Source of the DNA: Bog-756 sp963699345
Lineage (GTDB): Bacteria; Actinomycetota; Acidimicrobiia; Acidimicrobiales; RAAP-2
Reading direction: 5' to 3'
DNA length: 64,000 nt
Assembly (NCBI GenBank): GCA_963699345.1
Contig: CAVOTL010000003.1
Location: 367,597-431,596 of the forward strand
Of this stretch, positions 1 to 9,133 are shown in pieces. Every line of letters begins with the position of its first letter. Position 1 is the first letter of the stretch. Under the pieces are notes generated by a model. It was given only the letters and a program-made list of their open reading frames with translations. It was not told where the DNA came from and made no database searches. Made by a program: the position numbers and the translations under genes.

Positions 1-1463
1 ATCTGCTCGTCGAGATGCTCGAGTCGTGTCTGGCGCCGATCGAGCTGATAACCGAGAGAGCGGCCGTTGCGGGCAGCCTCGTATCCGTCGAGGAGCTCCG
101 CCGGCAGCCCATGGCGGATCCCCTCGATCGCCGCCCCAGTGAGCGCCTGGTGCAGTTCAGCCGGCCTGATGGAGGCGAGGCGGCGGGAGAGATTCCCCCG
201 GTCGTCGGTCCAGGCGCTCACGCAGTCAATCCTTCGTCGAACTCCGCCTCACGCGTGTGGACGACGTACATGGATGACGTTCCCGTGAGGCGATACTCAG
301 TGTCGGAGTCGCGCCGAGCGCACCCAACCGCTCAGCGGACGACGGAGCTGGTGGGTGCCACCGCCGCCTGACCGCCGCTCCTTCGTGCCCTTGGTCCGAC
401 GTTTTGCCGCGGCGATCACGTCATCGGGCGCCCAACCGCCCTCGGGAATCTCCCAGTCGTAGCGGAAGCGGATGAATCCAGGGTGGTCCGGCCCGACCCC
501 TTCCACCTCCAGATCTCGGAATCGCCGTGCCCCAGGGAATGGGTTGCGCTCGAAGATCTCGACCGAGCCTGTTTGGTAGGTGTCCATCCAGTCGACGAGG
601 CTCGCCAGGCGCGAGTCGGCTCGGCACAGATTGGCGAAGGTGGCGTCCGGACCATGTATCCGCTTGATGGTGGGCGAGCTCAGACCGTTGGCGCCGGCCG
701 CGTCAACGATCTGGCGGGCCGTCAGTTTGGGGTCCGCCATCATGGTGAACAGCTCTCGGATCGCGTCCCGCTGCTCAGGCACCGGGACAACCGTTCCGTC
801 ATCGGCCAGCCGGTAGCCGGGGGGCACGGACTCAAGACCCAGGATGTACTCACCCTTGCAGTACTTGTTGACCAGACCGGAGAAGAGGCGTTGGACGATG
901 GAGTCCCGCTCCATGTCGGCGACCATGGCGAAGGTTGACCACATCGCCTTGCCCGCAGCCGAGCGAGGATCGATGGTGGTGTCACCACAGTGGATAAGAC
1001 CGACATGCCGCTTGGCCGCCTGCAGCAGTTTCCCGGAGAAGTCCAACGATCGCAGGAGGCGGTTGAAGGTAGCCACGTAGACGTGCTCCGGCCGATACGC
1101 GGCGAACACATCGCACGTCAGCTCGATGAACGCGTTATCGGATTCCGAGAGATTCGTCATCCAAGCAGAGCCCAGGGAGTAGAGGTATACGAGACTTCTG
1201 TGTTCGAACACCACGGCGTTGGTCTTGTGCTTCCGATACTGGTAGGTGTCGAACGGACTGGTGCCGAGCAGGGGCGTGATGCCAGCGGCGAGGACGTCCT
1301 CAGCACCAGGAAGGTGGAGATTCGAGCCAACCGTCTGGCCGATCATCCCCTCCATCAGGACGTTGCCGTGCAATGAGCTCTCCCGGGCGATGACGAGCGC
1401 AGGTGCGCGCTCTGCTTGAGTGGTGGGCAGCGACAGTGGCGTTTCGGGTTCATGGTTGGGCAT
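1..1463 (-). CDS. Large serine recombinase, frameshifted and cut by the window edge
   Basis: The catalytic resolvase domain is recognised by a run reading roughly FNRLLRSLDF...TTIDPRSAAGKAM...FAMVADMERD, the familiar D-S-P/A-G-K and ERD blocks of serine recombinases. A Recombinase domain follows (PPGYRLADDGTVVPV). The nucleophile is probably a Ser of the N-terminal ARESS segment, which is unusual. The intact frame stops at 297, but RRPLSGWV continues as CARRDSDTEYRL, a zinc-ribbon-like stretch, in a second frame. From about 230 a third frame stays open to base 1 with coiled-coil-type sequence. Two indels therefore interrupt it. ATG 1463 is preferred over the upstream start at 1502 because AAGGAG lies 6 bases before it. 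Confidence 0.65.
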
Positions 1464-1668
1464 GAGGTGCTCCTTCTTGGTGGTGGTGTTGATCGTGGTC
1501 ATCGGTTGCTGCGGCGAGTACCGCCCAGGCGGCGACGACGACTCGGCGACGGATGGAGGAGTGATCCCACTCCACTCCGATGGGCTGATCGCTCAGACGT
1601 TGAACTTGCATGACTGCGCACACTGTAGAAACGGTCTGCGCAGTCACATCAGTGTCAGCTCTTGTGAA

Positions 1669-1945
1669 TCATCCCTGGTCAACCGACGTGTCTGCAGCCA
1701 CGAACTGGTAGGCCGCGGTGTCGTCGACCACGCCCGGCTCCCCCGCCGCCAAGGTGGCGATGAGGGACTCGATGCGATCCGCGAGCTCGGGGCTCCGGTA
1801 CAGGCGTGCTCTCTCCACCCTTCTGACGGTCCGGAATGCCGGCGTCGTCGCATGGAGCCACAGGCCCTCACGCGTGGAAGGGAGTCGGGTCGGATCTGCG
1901 AAGTGCAGGACGTCTCACGTCGTCGCGACGCGCGCCACCCCTCAT
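1669..1945 (-). CDS. Small hypothetical protein, one frameshift
   Basis: From ATG 1945 the frame begins MRGGARRDDVR. After a one-base shift near 1915 it stays open for about 80 codons (HFADPTRLPSTREGLWLH...DDTAAYQFVAADTSVDQG) to a stop at 1669. The composition is protein-like and the length is three codons times n plus one, as for the other one-insertion genes here. I do not recognise the family. It lies between the serine recombinase and another hypothetical gene on the same strand. It could also be a degraded remnant. Confidence 0.3.
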
Positions 1946-2005
1946 CACGCCCCCCGGGGTGTTAGAGGGGTAGCGGCAGTCGCGAAGGTGCGAGGTGAGC
2001 GCTGG

Positions 2006-2443
2006 TCAGCAGAGCACGCGACCGAATGACACCCGAAGGAGTGGTACGACGCCTGAGGGCACGCCTCCGAACTGCTCACATCGGGCGACGCAGAGGGCCG
2101 CGAGGATGGCCGTCTTCTCGCTCGACGACAGCGGACCATCGAGCAATCGATCCCAGTCCACCCAGGCCCCGTGACCCGTCCGCTCGTAGCCGAGTTCCAC
2201 TCGGTCGCCTCGGTGCCCTAACAGCAGCTCAAGTACCGGGAGCGTCGCCGGGAAGTCCATCTCGTGCAGGTGCTCGCGCTCGAAAACGTGCTCGCGGATG
2301 GCGTCTCCTTCCTCCCTCACGTGGTGAATCGGCCCTCGATCCTCCGTCAGCACCGTGCCGCCGACGTCCTGCGGTGCAATCGCCGGGATGTCGTTCGACG
2401 GCGACGCCTGTGACCTCTCCAACCAGGTCAGTGGCCTCGGCAC
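2006..2443 (-). CDS. Hypothetical protein
   Basis: An uninterrupted frame of 145 codons whose second half looks like real protein: LPVLELLLGHRGDRVELGYE, then WVDWDRLLDGPLSSSEKTAI and a cysteine-containing helix. The first 45 residues are low quality, so an internal start (for example the Met of MDFPATLPV) is possible. No family is recognised. It lies in the island on the same strand as the serine recombinase. Confidence 0.35.
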   Translation of the reverse strand: MPRPLTWLERSQASPSNDIPAIAPQDVGGTVLTEDRGPIHHVREEGDAIREHVFEREHLHEMDFPATLPVLELLLGHRGDRVELGYERTGHGAWVDWDRLLDGPLSSSEKTAILAALCVARCEQFGGVPSGVVPLLRVSFGRVLC

Positions 2444-2837
2444 CTCGTAACGTCACGAGAATTGCCGAGAATGTCAGCGGGTTTGCGACGGCCCTCATGA
2501 CATCAAAAGGTTCGGGGGCATGGGCCGGTGGGCGCCCGAGGCACTGAGGGCTGGTACGACGCCACGCTGAGCCTGCGAGGGCCACGCCCATCGTGCCCCG
2601 TCCCAAGGCACACTGGAGAGGTGCCCGACGAGAGGAGACTCCGTTTTGCCGGACCACGGCCGCGCGTGCCGTCCCACCTGCTTGGAGGGGCGTGGATGGT
2701 CGCGATACTTGGAGGGAGGGAAGGGGGCTGGAATGACAGCGTGTCCCCGGCACTCGACGAGGGTTGCTCCCTGTGACGTGTACCCCCACGCTCTCAGCCT
2801 TGGCTGACGCCTGGTCCGTCAGCGCAGGCGGGGAGGA
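2444..2837. other. Intergenic stretch without a supportable gene
   Basis: Open frames exist on both strands but none has protein-like composition or a ribosome-binding site. I see no strong hairpin or repeat. Confidence 0.4.
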
Positions 2838-3161
2838 TGAACCGGACTGGACCCGCCTGCGCGGTACATTGACTACCTCTGTAGCCATCCTGAGGTAGCC
2901 GCCAAGTCAATCGCCACAGCCCCGCCGGCGTCTGGCTCGCTCCTCTTGGACAATCTCCTGGCCGGGATCGCTGAGAAGGTCGCCGACGACTACGCACTGC
3001 TCCGGCCGGGGTGGACGATCGAGGTCGCGCCACTCGACCATCCCTGGGAGGGACTAGGGACTCCCAGGATGCGAGCCGCCAGCGCGGCCGCAACTCCGCC
3101 ACAGCTGGCGGCTCGCCGAATCCTCATCTCCGCTGCAAGCCTCTGGCGCCAAGCTACATAG
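2838..3161 (+). pseudogene. C-terminal fragment of an XRE-associated regulator-type protein
   Basis: The frame opens after a stop at about 2835 and reads DPPARYIDYLCSHPEVAA, then LLLDNLLAGIAEKVADDYAL, then a region ending TPPQLAARRILISAASLWRQ. I recall this pattern (D/W-LLAxIAE ... PxWT ... LDxPW ... TPxxxAARxxxI) from the C-terminal extension found behind HTH_XRE domains in actinobacterial antitoxin-like regulators. No start codon or HTH precedes it, so the 5' part is missing. It looks like a decayed island gene. The family assignment is from memory of the pattern. Confidence 0.4.
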
Positions 3162-3322
3162 GGATCCTCGGAGAAGAGCCCGAAGCGCGAGGCGTCCTAT
3201 GGATTGAGGGGGCAGACCCAGGCTGGCCTTGCGTGCATAACCGGCGTTCTGGGGCAGGCCAGTCAGGCTGAAGTGATCGAGATCACGGCTATCACGGAGT
3301 GCGCAAACGCCACCGCCAGGAA

Positions 3323-5983
3323 CTACGTCCACCGCTCCAACTCCTCCTCGAGCAGACGCTGGCTGTGAAGGGCCACCCTGGCCAGTCGGTCGGTGGCCGG
3401 ATCTGCGGCGTACAGGCGCTCCCAGTGGGTCAGGGCGTCGGCAGCCGTCGCACCGTCGGGGACGAGTCGCAACCAATCGAAGATTGGTGACGTCCCGAAC
3501 GCCTGCGTGTTGGCGACGATCTCCTGCGACCGGTCGAGGTCGCCGTCCAGGTGCGCCAGATAGGCGAATCCCTGGAGCACGTCCGAGCAGATGGACAGTC
3601 GTCGGGCCACCATCTCGGCGATGGACGTGGCCAGCGAGCGTGCCGTGTCCCGTGGAGAATCGGTGTGCCCCATCACCGCATGAGCGGTGACGATGTTCAC
3701 GTGCCCCCACTGCGATCCCGCCGGAACCTCCCTGAACAGCTCCACCGCCCGTGCGGCCCGGTCGACCTGACCCGACGCGAGCAGCGCCCATGCCCGGTGC
3801 GCCTCGATGAGGTGGACGTATCCATAGTTCGAGTCCATCGTCAACGCTTCGTCTCCGAGTTCCACAGCCGCATCGAACTCGAGCATCGAGCAGTGCCCGG
3901 CCATGGCCCACACCTGCGTCGCAATGACCTCCTCGGGGTATCGCGCGAGCATCCGGCGCCGGGCTTCTGCGTAGAGCGCAATGGCCTCAGCCATTGCACC
4001 GCCGACGTAGGCGACACTGCCCTGGACCTGAAGAGCGAACCAGTCGAATGCACCGCCGTGGTCCCGGGCGATCGCCAGTGCCCGCTCCGCGCACGCCAGG
4101 GCGCCGACGGGGTCACCCTGACTCGTGAGCGCGAACGAGAGGATCGTCTGGACGAAGCCATCCGCTGCCGGGTCCAGGTCGACGTCCCGACGGAGGACGT
4201 CGATGGCCAGTTGGATCTCGCCCCGGGCCGCGGCTGCCTCCAGGCCCATGGCGGCCATCTGCACGGCGATGGCGACCTGTTCGCGCTCGAGAGCCCACGT
4301 GATGGCCGAGCGGAAGTTCTCGTACTCCCGGTCCGAACGATTCACGTGATCCAGCGTGCTCCAGCGCAGTACCGGATCGGTCCGCCTGTCGAGGGCGTCG
4401 TTGGCGAAGTGCGCAAGGTGCCGGTCCCTCGTCTCCACCGCGCCACCGGAGTCGACCAGACGAGCCAGGGCGAACAGACGGATGGTCTCGAGCAGGCGGT
4501 GGCGGACCTCGCCGGAGGCGCCGCGGGTCACGTCGGCGAGCGACTTCGCCGTCAGGGCGTCGATGAGCGTGCGGGAGTTGAGCTCGGACAACTGGGCCAC
4601 GACCGTGACGTCGGGAGCCGCGAACCCGCCCTGGAAGACGGACAGCGTCATGAGCAGGTCCTGCTCCTCCTCGGACAGCAGGTCATAGGACCACTGCACG
4701 GCCCCTTCGAGTGTGGCCTGGCGCTGCCGGGACCGGCGCGAACCCCCGGACAGGAGGCTGAAGCGGTCGTCGAGCAGGTGGAGGACCTCGGTGACCGACA
4801 TGCTGCGTGTGCGGGCTGCGGCCAACTCGATGGCCAGCGGGATCCCGTCGAGGCGCTCCACGATGTCGCGGACGGCCTCGGTGGTCCGGGCGTCGTCGGG
4901 AAGCTGTGCCCCCGCGGCCTCGGCCCGATCGACGAAGAGCCGGACCGCCGCCGCGTCCCGTCCCGTCGCCAGCGACGGGACCTTCCAGGTGAACTCCCCG
5001 TCCACCTCGAGGGCCTCGCGGCTGGTGGTCACGATCCGCAAGTCCGGGCACTCCTCGAGCAGCCGGTCGATCACGTCGGCCACGTCATCGATCACGTGCT
5101 CGCAGTTGTCGACGACGAGCAGGGCGACCCGGGGAGACAGATAGGTGACGAGCTGGTCGATCGGGTCCGTGCCGGCATCCACGGACAGGCGCAGCGCGGA
5201 GGCGAACGCACCCGGCAGCGCCGCCGCGTCAGCGATGGTTGACAGGTCGACGAACCAGATGCCCTGGGGATGGGACGGGATCTCCCGGTAGGCCGTCTCG
5301 ATGGCCAAGCGGGTCTTGCCGCAGCCACCCACTCCGGTGAGGGTGACCAGTCGGTGGGCGCCAACGAGCTTGCGGATGTGCTCCACCGACTCATCGCGGC
5401 CGATCAGGGAGGTGCGGGGCGACGGGAGCGAGACGATGCCGGTCCCTGCGCTCCAAAGCGGTGGGAAACCGTGGTCGCCGAGCTGGCTCAGGTGGACGGG
5501 TGCCTCGATGTCCCGGAGCAGGTGGGTCCCGAGGTCGGTGACGACGACCCCAGCAGCATCGCGGACACCGTCGGTCAGGAGGGTCTGGCCACCATGGGCC
5601 ACGGCCATCACCCGTGCCGCCTGATTGACCGTCGGACCGAAGTAGTTGGCGTCGCGTTCCTCGGCCTCGCCCAGGTGGATTCCGATTCGAACCGAAAGTG
5701 CCGGACAGGATCCCCAGTCGACGTGGGCGAGTGCGGCCTGGATGGCCTCGGCGCACTCGACCGCCTCGCTCGCCCGGGCGAAGGCGACGGCGAACGAGTC
5801 CCCCGCGGTGGAGAAGACATGTCCGTCGTACCTGGCGATGGTGTCGTTGAAGATCTGGTCGTGGATCCGCAACGACCCGGACATCGCTTCAGGGTCGGCC
5901 GCCCACTGACGGGTGGACCCGACCACGTCTGAGAAGAGGAAGGTGACGGTTCCCGAGGGGATCCGGAGTTGCTCGCCAGGCAC
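3323..5983 (-). CDS. Class III adenylate/guanylate cyclase-NB-ARC ATPase-TPR regulator
   Basis: An intact 886-residue protein. Residues 8-170 form a class III nucleotide cyclase domain (FLFSDVVGSTRQW, metal-binding Asp near 19, then STAGDSFAVAF). A predicted ATPase follows with Walker A LTGVGGCGKTRLAIE near 215-230, Walker B LLVVDNCEHV and sensor VTTSREALEV. The C-terminal 400 residues are helical repeats of TPR/MalT type. Such cytosolic cyclase-STAND proteins are common in actinobacteria and lack a LuxR-type HTH, as here. The GTG start at 5983 has no Shine-Dalgarno but sits 6 bases after a TAGGTT box, so the transcript is probably leaderless. Whether it makes cAMP or cGMP is not visible. Confidence 0.85.
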   Translation of the reverse strand: MPGEQLRIPSGTVTFLFSDVVGSTRQWAADPEAMSGSLRIHDQIFNDTIARYDGHVFSTAGDSFAVAFARASEAVECAEAIQAALAHVDWGSCPALSVRIGIHLGEAEERDANYFGPTVNQAARVMAVAHGGQTLLTDGVRDAAGVVVTDLGTHLLRDIEAPVHLSQLGDHGFPPLWSAGTGIVSLPSPRTSLIGRDESVEHIRKLVGAHRLVTLTGVGGCGKTRLAIETAYREIPSHPQGIWFVDLSTIADAAALPGAFASALRLSVDAGTDPIDQLVTYLSPRVALLVVDNCEHVIDDVADVIDRLLEECPDLRIVTTSREALEVDGEFTWKVPSLATGRDAAAVRLFVDRAEAAGAQLPDDARTTEAVRDIVERLDGIPLAIELAAARTRSMSVTEVLHLLDDRFSLLSGGSRRSRQRQATLEGAVQWSYDLLSEEEQDLLMTLSVFQGGFAAPDVTVVAQLSELNSRTLIDALTAKSLADVTRGASGEVRHRLLETIRLFALARLVDSGGAVETRDRHLAHFANDALDRRTDPVLRWSTLDHVNRSDREYENFRSAITWALEREQVAIAVQMAAMGLEAAAARGEIQLAIDVLRRDVDLDPAADGFVQTILSFALTSQGDPVGALACAERALAIARDHGGAFDWFALQVQGSVAYVGGAMAEAIALYAEARRRMLARYPEEVIATQVWAMAGHCSMLEFDAAVELGDEALTMDSNYGYVHLIEAHRAWALLASGQVDRAARAVELFREVPAGSQWGHVNIVTAHAVMGHTDSPRDTARSLATSIAEMVARRLSICSDVLQGFAYLAHLDGDLDRSQEIVANTQAFGTSPIFDWLRLVPDGATAADALTHWERLYAADPATDRLARVALHSQRLLEEELERWT

Positions 5984-5989
5984 GCCGAC

Positions 5990-5995
5990 AACCTA
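5990..5995 (-). promoter_or_regulatory. -10 box TAGGTT of a leaderless promoter
   Basis: TAGGTT, 6 bases, then the GTG of the cyclase/NB-ARC gene. No ribosome-binding site is present. Confidence 0.55.
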
Positions 5996-6017
5996 GCGGA
6001 GGCGGAACTGGTCGCTC

Positions 6018-6037
6018 AGGGTATGGCATATGTGCCG
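6018..6037. repeat. 20-bp repeat, copy 1 (putative operator)
   Basis: AGGGTATGGCATATGTGCCG matches the sequence at 7,728-7,747 at 18 of 20 positions. Both contain GGCA-N4-TGCC. This copy lies about 35 bp upstream of the start of the cyclase/NB-ARC gene on the minus strand. Confidence 0.5.
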
Positions 6038-6196
6038 TTCCGGGGCAGGCTCACAGGGGTCCAACCCGTTCGACCCGAAACGGGTCCAGATGTGGGCACG
6101 TTGGGATGGCGTCATGGAACGACTTCCGGGACACATGATCGTGATCGGCTACGACGACGAGTGATCGGCTGCGCCTTACCTACGCTGATGTGTCCG

Positions 6197-6907
6197 TCAT
6201 TGGTCCCGAGCAGCAAGGTCTACGTAGCACTTGCCCCCGTCCGTGGTGCTGACGAGTTTCAGGAGTCGGGCCGAGGGCAAGTCAATGTTGAAACCGTGGG
6301 GTGGAGTGAGAGAATGGCCGACGGTTCCTGGTTTCGCCAGGCGAGCCTGCCGTGCCCATTCACGATGGTCGGCGTCCCATGGTCGGAGGAGCGCCATAAG
6401 GTGGAACTCCCATTCGTCGGCGGCGAAGGTCGCAACGTGGATCGCCTCGGCGAAGGTGACGCTGGCGGGTTCCTCCACAGGTTCGACCTTGAACACCGTC
6501 ATCGCCACCGCCATGTTGGTCGGAACGAAGACATCAATCAGACCCTTAACCTTGTCGATGTCTTCCTCGATGACATGACGCAGCTCGGCTTCGGGATGTA
6601 CGACCGAGAATCCGACCTCCCGCCAGCCGGGGGCGAACTCATGGGCAGCGTTCCAGTCGGACAGCCATTTGGAACCCCCCACCCTGCCCGTCCAGGCCGT
6701 TGACGCCTCGTGGGTGTTGAACGCCACGTGGGTGTCGCCTGTCTTCGTGTGCAGGCTTACTTTCATGTCCTTGATGCTGCGCTGGGCGAGGTACACGTCT
6801 TCACCCTGCACCCACATCTTGAAACTGGGTGAGTAGCGCCCATCTTGGGAGAATGCCCGCCACCGAACTTCGCCCTTCGGGCCGAGTGTGAGGGCCGGGT
6901 CGCTCAT
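6197..6907 (-). CDS. Hypothetical protein of 236 residues
   Basis: The start is set at ATG 6907 (MSDPALTLGPKGEVRWRAF), because the residues encoded upstream of it are not protein-like and TAGGCT stands 7 bases before it, the leaderless pattern seen across the window. The protein has no membrane segment. It contains an aromatic-rich N-terminal half, a middle with many acidic residues, and the stretch EFHLMALLRPWDADHREWAR near the C-terminus. I do not recognise a family. Lower GC than the chromosome fits island origin. Confidence 0.5.
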   Translation of the reverse strand: MSDPALTLGPKGEVRWRAFSQDGRYSPSFKMWVQGEDVYLAQRSIKDMKVSLHTKTGDTHVAFNTHEASTAWTGRVGGSKWLSDWNAAHEFAPGWREVGFSVVHPEAELRHVIEEDIDKVKGLIDVFVPTNMAVAMTVFKVEPVEEPASVTFAEAIHVATFAADEWEFHLMALLRPWDADHREWARQARLAKPGTVGHSLTPPHGFNIDLPSARLLKLVSTTDGGKCYVDLAARDQ

Positions 6908-6914
6908 TTGCAAA

Positions 6915-6920
6915 AGCCTA
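6915..6920 (-). promoter_or_regulatory. -10 box TAGGCT of a leaderless promoter
   Basis: TAGGCT, 7 bases, then ATG 6907. No Shine-Dalgarno. Confidence 0.45.
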
Positions 6921-7055
6921 GAGGTCGGGTAGATCGGGTCGGCTAGGCGCAGAACCGGTGTTGTGGGATAGGTGCACGACACTAAGGTGACGCCCCCGAT
7001 ATGCCGATGGTGCGCGTGTGGAATCAAAGGCCGAGGACAAGAGGAAGCAATCCAG

Positions 7056-7272
7056 ATGATGTGGGTCGAGGTGTTCGGCGGCGTCCTCCTGGTAGTTGCT
7101 GGATTGGCCTGTACTCCGTGCCCGCCAACACATCGACGAATGGTCGTTCACCATCTGGACCGTGCCATCGGACTATGACCCTCCAAGCTGGTTCAGGTCA
7201 GTGAGTAGCTACGTCGTCGTGGCAATCTTCTTGGGTCTTGGAGCCGGTCTGATTGTCACCGCTGTTGCCTGA
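7056..7272 (+). CDS. Small two-helix membrane protein, one frameshift
   Basis: GAGGAA lies 9 bases before ATG 7056. The frame begins MMWVEVFGGVLLVVAG, a membrane helix. Shifting one base near 7,105 gives LDWPVLRARQHIDEWSFTIW, a short outside loop and a second membrane helix YVVVAIFLGLGAGLIVTAVA to a stop at 7272. The total is 3n+1 bases, so one inserted base explains the break. It overlaps the convergent gene at 7256-7688 by 17 bp. Function unknown; a two-helix membrane protein in an island could be a small toxin or an accessory subunit, but nothing shows that. Confidence 0.45.
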
Positions 7273-7688
7273 GCGACCGCCCGCCGATCCGGTGTTTGGG
7301 GGCAGCTACCCTGAGAGGACCGATCAAGCCCACCTGGTCGACTGGCGGCCAGTTCGATGGCGGCACTTCGCCGTGGGGGACGTACTCCGGAACACTTCAA
7401 GTAGCCGTCGGCCAGGAAGAGCATCACGTCACCAACTGGTTCGCCATCTTCGCCGGTGGCGACGCCCTCGAAGGGCGTCCGGTCATTCCTCGTTGGTGCA
7501 CCGGAGGCGGCCATTGCTCGTGTGACGTTGAGGTCGACCGTCGGGCAACCGCAGTCGCATCGACCGATCACCTGGGCGTGACCGGCCTGAGCACGTAACT
7601 CGTCAACCCCTTCAAACTCGGGAGAGAGCAGCAGGCCGAGGATCGCTGCTTCGCTTGCACTCAGTGGCCTCGGTTCGGAAAACCTCAC
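7256..7688 (-). CDS. Hypothetical small protein with CDCGCP motif, one frameshift
   Basis: It starts MRFSEPRPLSASEAAILGLL, with DELRAQAGHAQVIGRCDCGC following, then FLADGYLKC. One base later the frame should change to EYVPHGEVPPSNWPPVDQVG and run to a stop at 7256; the length of 3n+1 supports a single inserted base near 7,390. Without correction a frame-shifted tail of about 60 residues is produced. The CDCGCPTVDL segment recurs in short uncharacterised actinobacterial proteins as far as I recall. Function unknown. Confidence 0.5.
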
Positions 7689-7727
7689 TTATCCAGTTTG
7701 GCACGGGTGGTCACATCCTGGGACCGG

Positions 7728-7747
7728 AGGGTATGGCAGAAGTGCCG
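7728..7747. repeat. 20-bp repeat, copy 2 (putative operator)
   Basis: AGGGTATGGCAGAAGTGCCG, 18 of 20 identical to 6,018-6,037. It sits about 40 bp upstream of the minus-strand gene starting at 7688, the same geometry as copy 1. Confidence 0.5.
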
Positions 7748-7981
7748 ATCGGGGGCACCTGTCGAGCAGTCCGCCGCCGGTGACCTCCCTCGACTACATG
7801 GGGAACGGACTATGGGTCAGGTCGTTCGAACGCAACGCTCTGGCTGACACAAGCCCGGAGTCGGCCTGCCGGCGGCCTATCCGCCGGCACTGGTGCCCTG
7901 GAATCGCTGACGCGGGCCGGGGGACCGTCACAGCGTCCTCGTACGCTCGCCCCGGCGGGACGACAAGGCGGGTGAAGAGCC

Positions 7982-9070
7982 ATGGACGACGAACAGAGCA
8001 GCGATGCGCGGTGGGATGAGCTGATCGGGCCGTGCATCGACGCCGCCGGTGTCGCCGAGCGCTTGGACGCCTCACCACGCGAGGTGGCCCGCCTCACTGG
8101 CGCCGGGCACCTGCTCGCACTGACCACCGACGAAGCGACCGCATTCCCCTTGTTTCAGTTCACGGACATGGACTGGCGTGCGATGGGCCTGTACCTGTGG
8201 GCGATGGGCTACCACCGAAGCTCGGCCGGCCGCGCCCAGCGGATCGCCGCCTGGCTGCGGCTCCCGCACCCGCAGTTGGACGGGCGGACGCCGGTCGATG
8301 TGATCCGAGAGAACGGTACCGATGGGACGCTCCTACGCCTGGCTGGCAGCGCGAGCCTCCGCTTCCTCGACGACCCGCGCCTCACGCCGGTCCTGCGCCA
8401 TGATCTCCCGATGCTGGTAGCCGGAGCCGACGTGTGGAAGGGCCGCTGGGTCGTCGTCTTGCTCGAGGACGACCGTGCCCCTCGGGCCTTCATCGCCAAC
8501 ACGATCAACGAGGCGGTCAGGGCCCTACCGCTGGCCGCGGCGATCGGCGTCGACATGCCCATCGGCCTGCCCACGGCCGGGGAGCGCCGGCCGGCCGACC
8601 TCGAGGCGAGGAGCTTCGTCGGTCCCCGGCGCAATTCGGTCTTCTACACGCCCTCCGCCGAACTCCTGGAGAAGGAGACGGCGGCCGACGCCAACGTCCT
8701 GGCCAAGGCAAAGGGATGGCCCGGGCTCGCGGCTCAGGCCTTCGCCCTGAAGAAGCAGATCCTCGCCGTCCAGCCGCTGGCCGCAGTCGACGACCGGATA
8801 TGGGAGGTTCATCCTGAGGTCTCCTTCGCGGAGGCCCACGGCCGCAGCCTCGAGTGGCCGAAGTCGACCTGGAACGGGATCAATCTGCGTAAGGAGATTC
8901 TGGAGCACGAGGGGATCGTGCTCCCCGGCAACCTCGGGACTGGCGGGGCGGCCGACGTATCGGACGTGCTGGATGCCGCCATCGCCGCCTGGTCGGCCGG
9001 GCGCATCGCGAGGGGCGAAGCGCTGTCTCTGCCGCCAGGGTCCGAGCGGATCGGTGCGATCTGGCGGTAG
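7982..9070 (+). CDS. MbcA/ParS-like antitoxin domain fused to DUF429 RNase H-like domain
   Basis: Residues 20-125 follow the order of Xre/MbcA/ParS-type antitoxins: an HTH (VAERLDASPREVARLTGAGH), a Phe-rich segment (AFPLFQF) and WLRLPHPQLDGRTPVDVIRE. From about 145 the protein is DUF429: VAGADVWKGRWVVVLL, then GVDMPIGLPTAGERRPADLE, SVFYTPSAE and EVHPEVSFAEAHG. DUF429 has an RNase H-like fold; Asp150, Asp191 and the conserved Glu/His of EVHPE are candidate catalytic residues. MbcA/ParS antitoxins normally pair with RES-domain toxins, and no RES gene is visible nearby. Start ATG 7982 follows GGTGAAGAG weakly. The link between the two domains is a direct fusion without an indel. Confidence 0.75.
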   Translation: MDDEQSSDARWDELIGPCIDAAGVAERLDASPREVARLTGAGHLLALTTDEATAFPLFQFTDMDWRAMGLYLWAMGYHRSSAGRAQRIAAWLRLPHPQLDGRTPVDVIRENGTDGTLLRLAGSASLRFLDDPRLTPVLRHDLPMLVAGADVWKGRWVVVLLEDDRAPRAFIANTINEAVRALPLAAAIGVDMPIGLPTAGERRPADLEARSFVGPRRNSVFYTPSAELLEKETAADANVLAKAKGWPGLAAQAFALKKQILAVQPLAAVDDRIWEVHPEVSFAEAHGRSLEWPKSTWNGINLRKEILEHEGIVLPGNLGTGGAADVSDVLDAAIAAWSAGRIARGEALSLPPGSERIGAIWR

Positions 9071-9102
9071 ACCTGCCAGGGAGCCGCCTCCTGGCATCAG
9101 TT

Positions 9103-9121
9103 GTCCCACAGGCTGTGGGAC
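9103..9121. promoter_or_regulatory. Palindrome, operator half-pair site 1
   Basis: GTCCCACAGGCTGTGGGAC; the symmetry extends outward by three more bases on each side (GTT/AAC). Matches site 2 at 15 of 19 positions. Confidence 0.6.
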
Positions 9122-9133
9122 AACTGACCAATC

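Noticed and set aside
2229..2888. Minus-strand open frame of 219 codons in the island
   Set aside because: Composition is Arg/Ser/Pro-rich and unlike protein; it overlaps a better frame at 2006-2443.
3551..5242. Plus-strand open frame of about 560 codons opposite the cyclase/NB-ARC gene
   Set aside because: No motif and no ribosome-binding site; the minus strand carries clear domains over the same bases.
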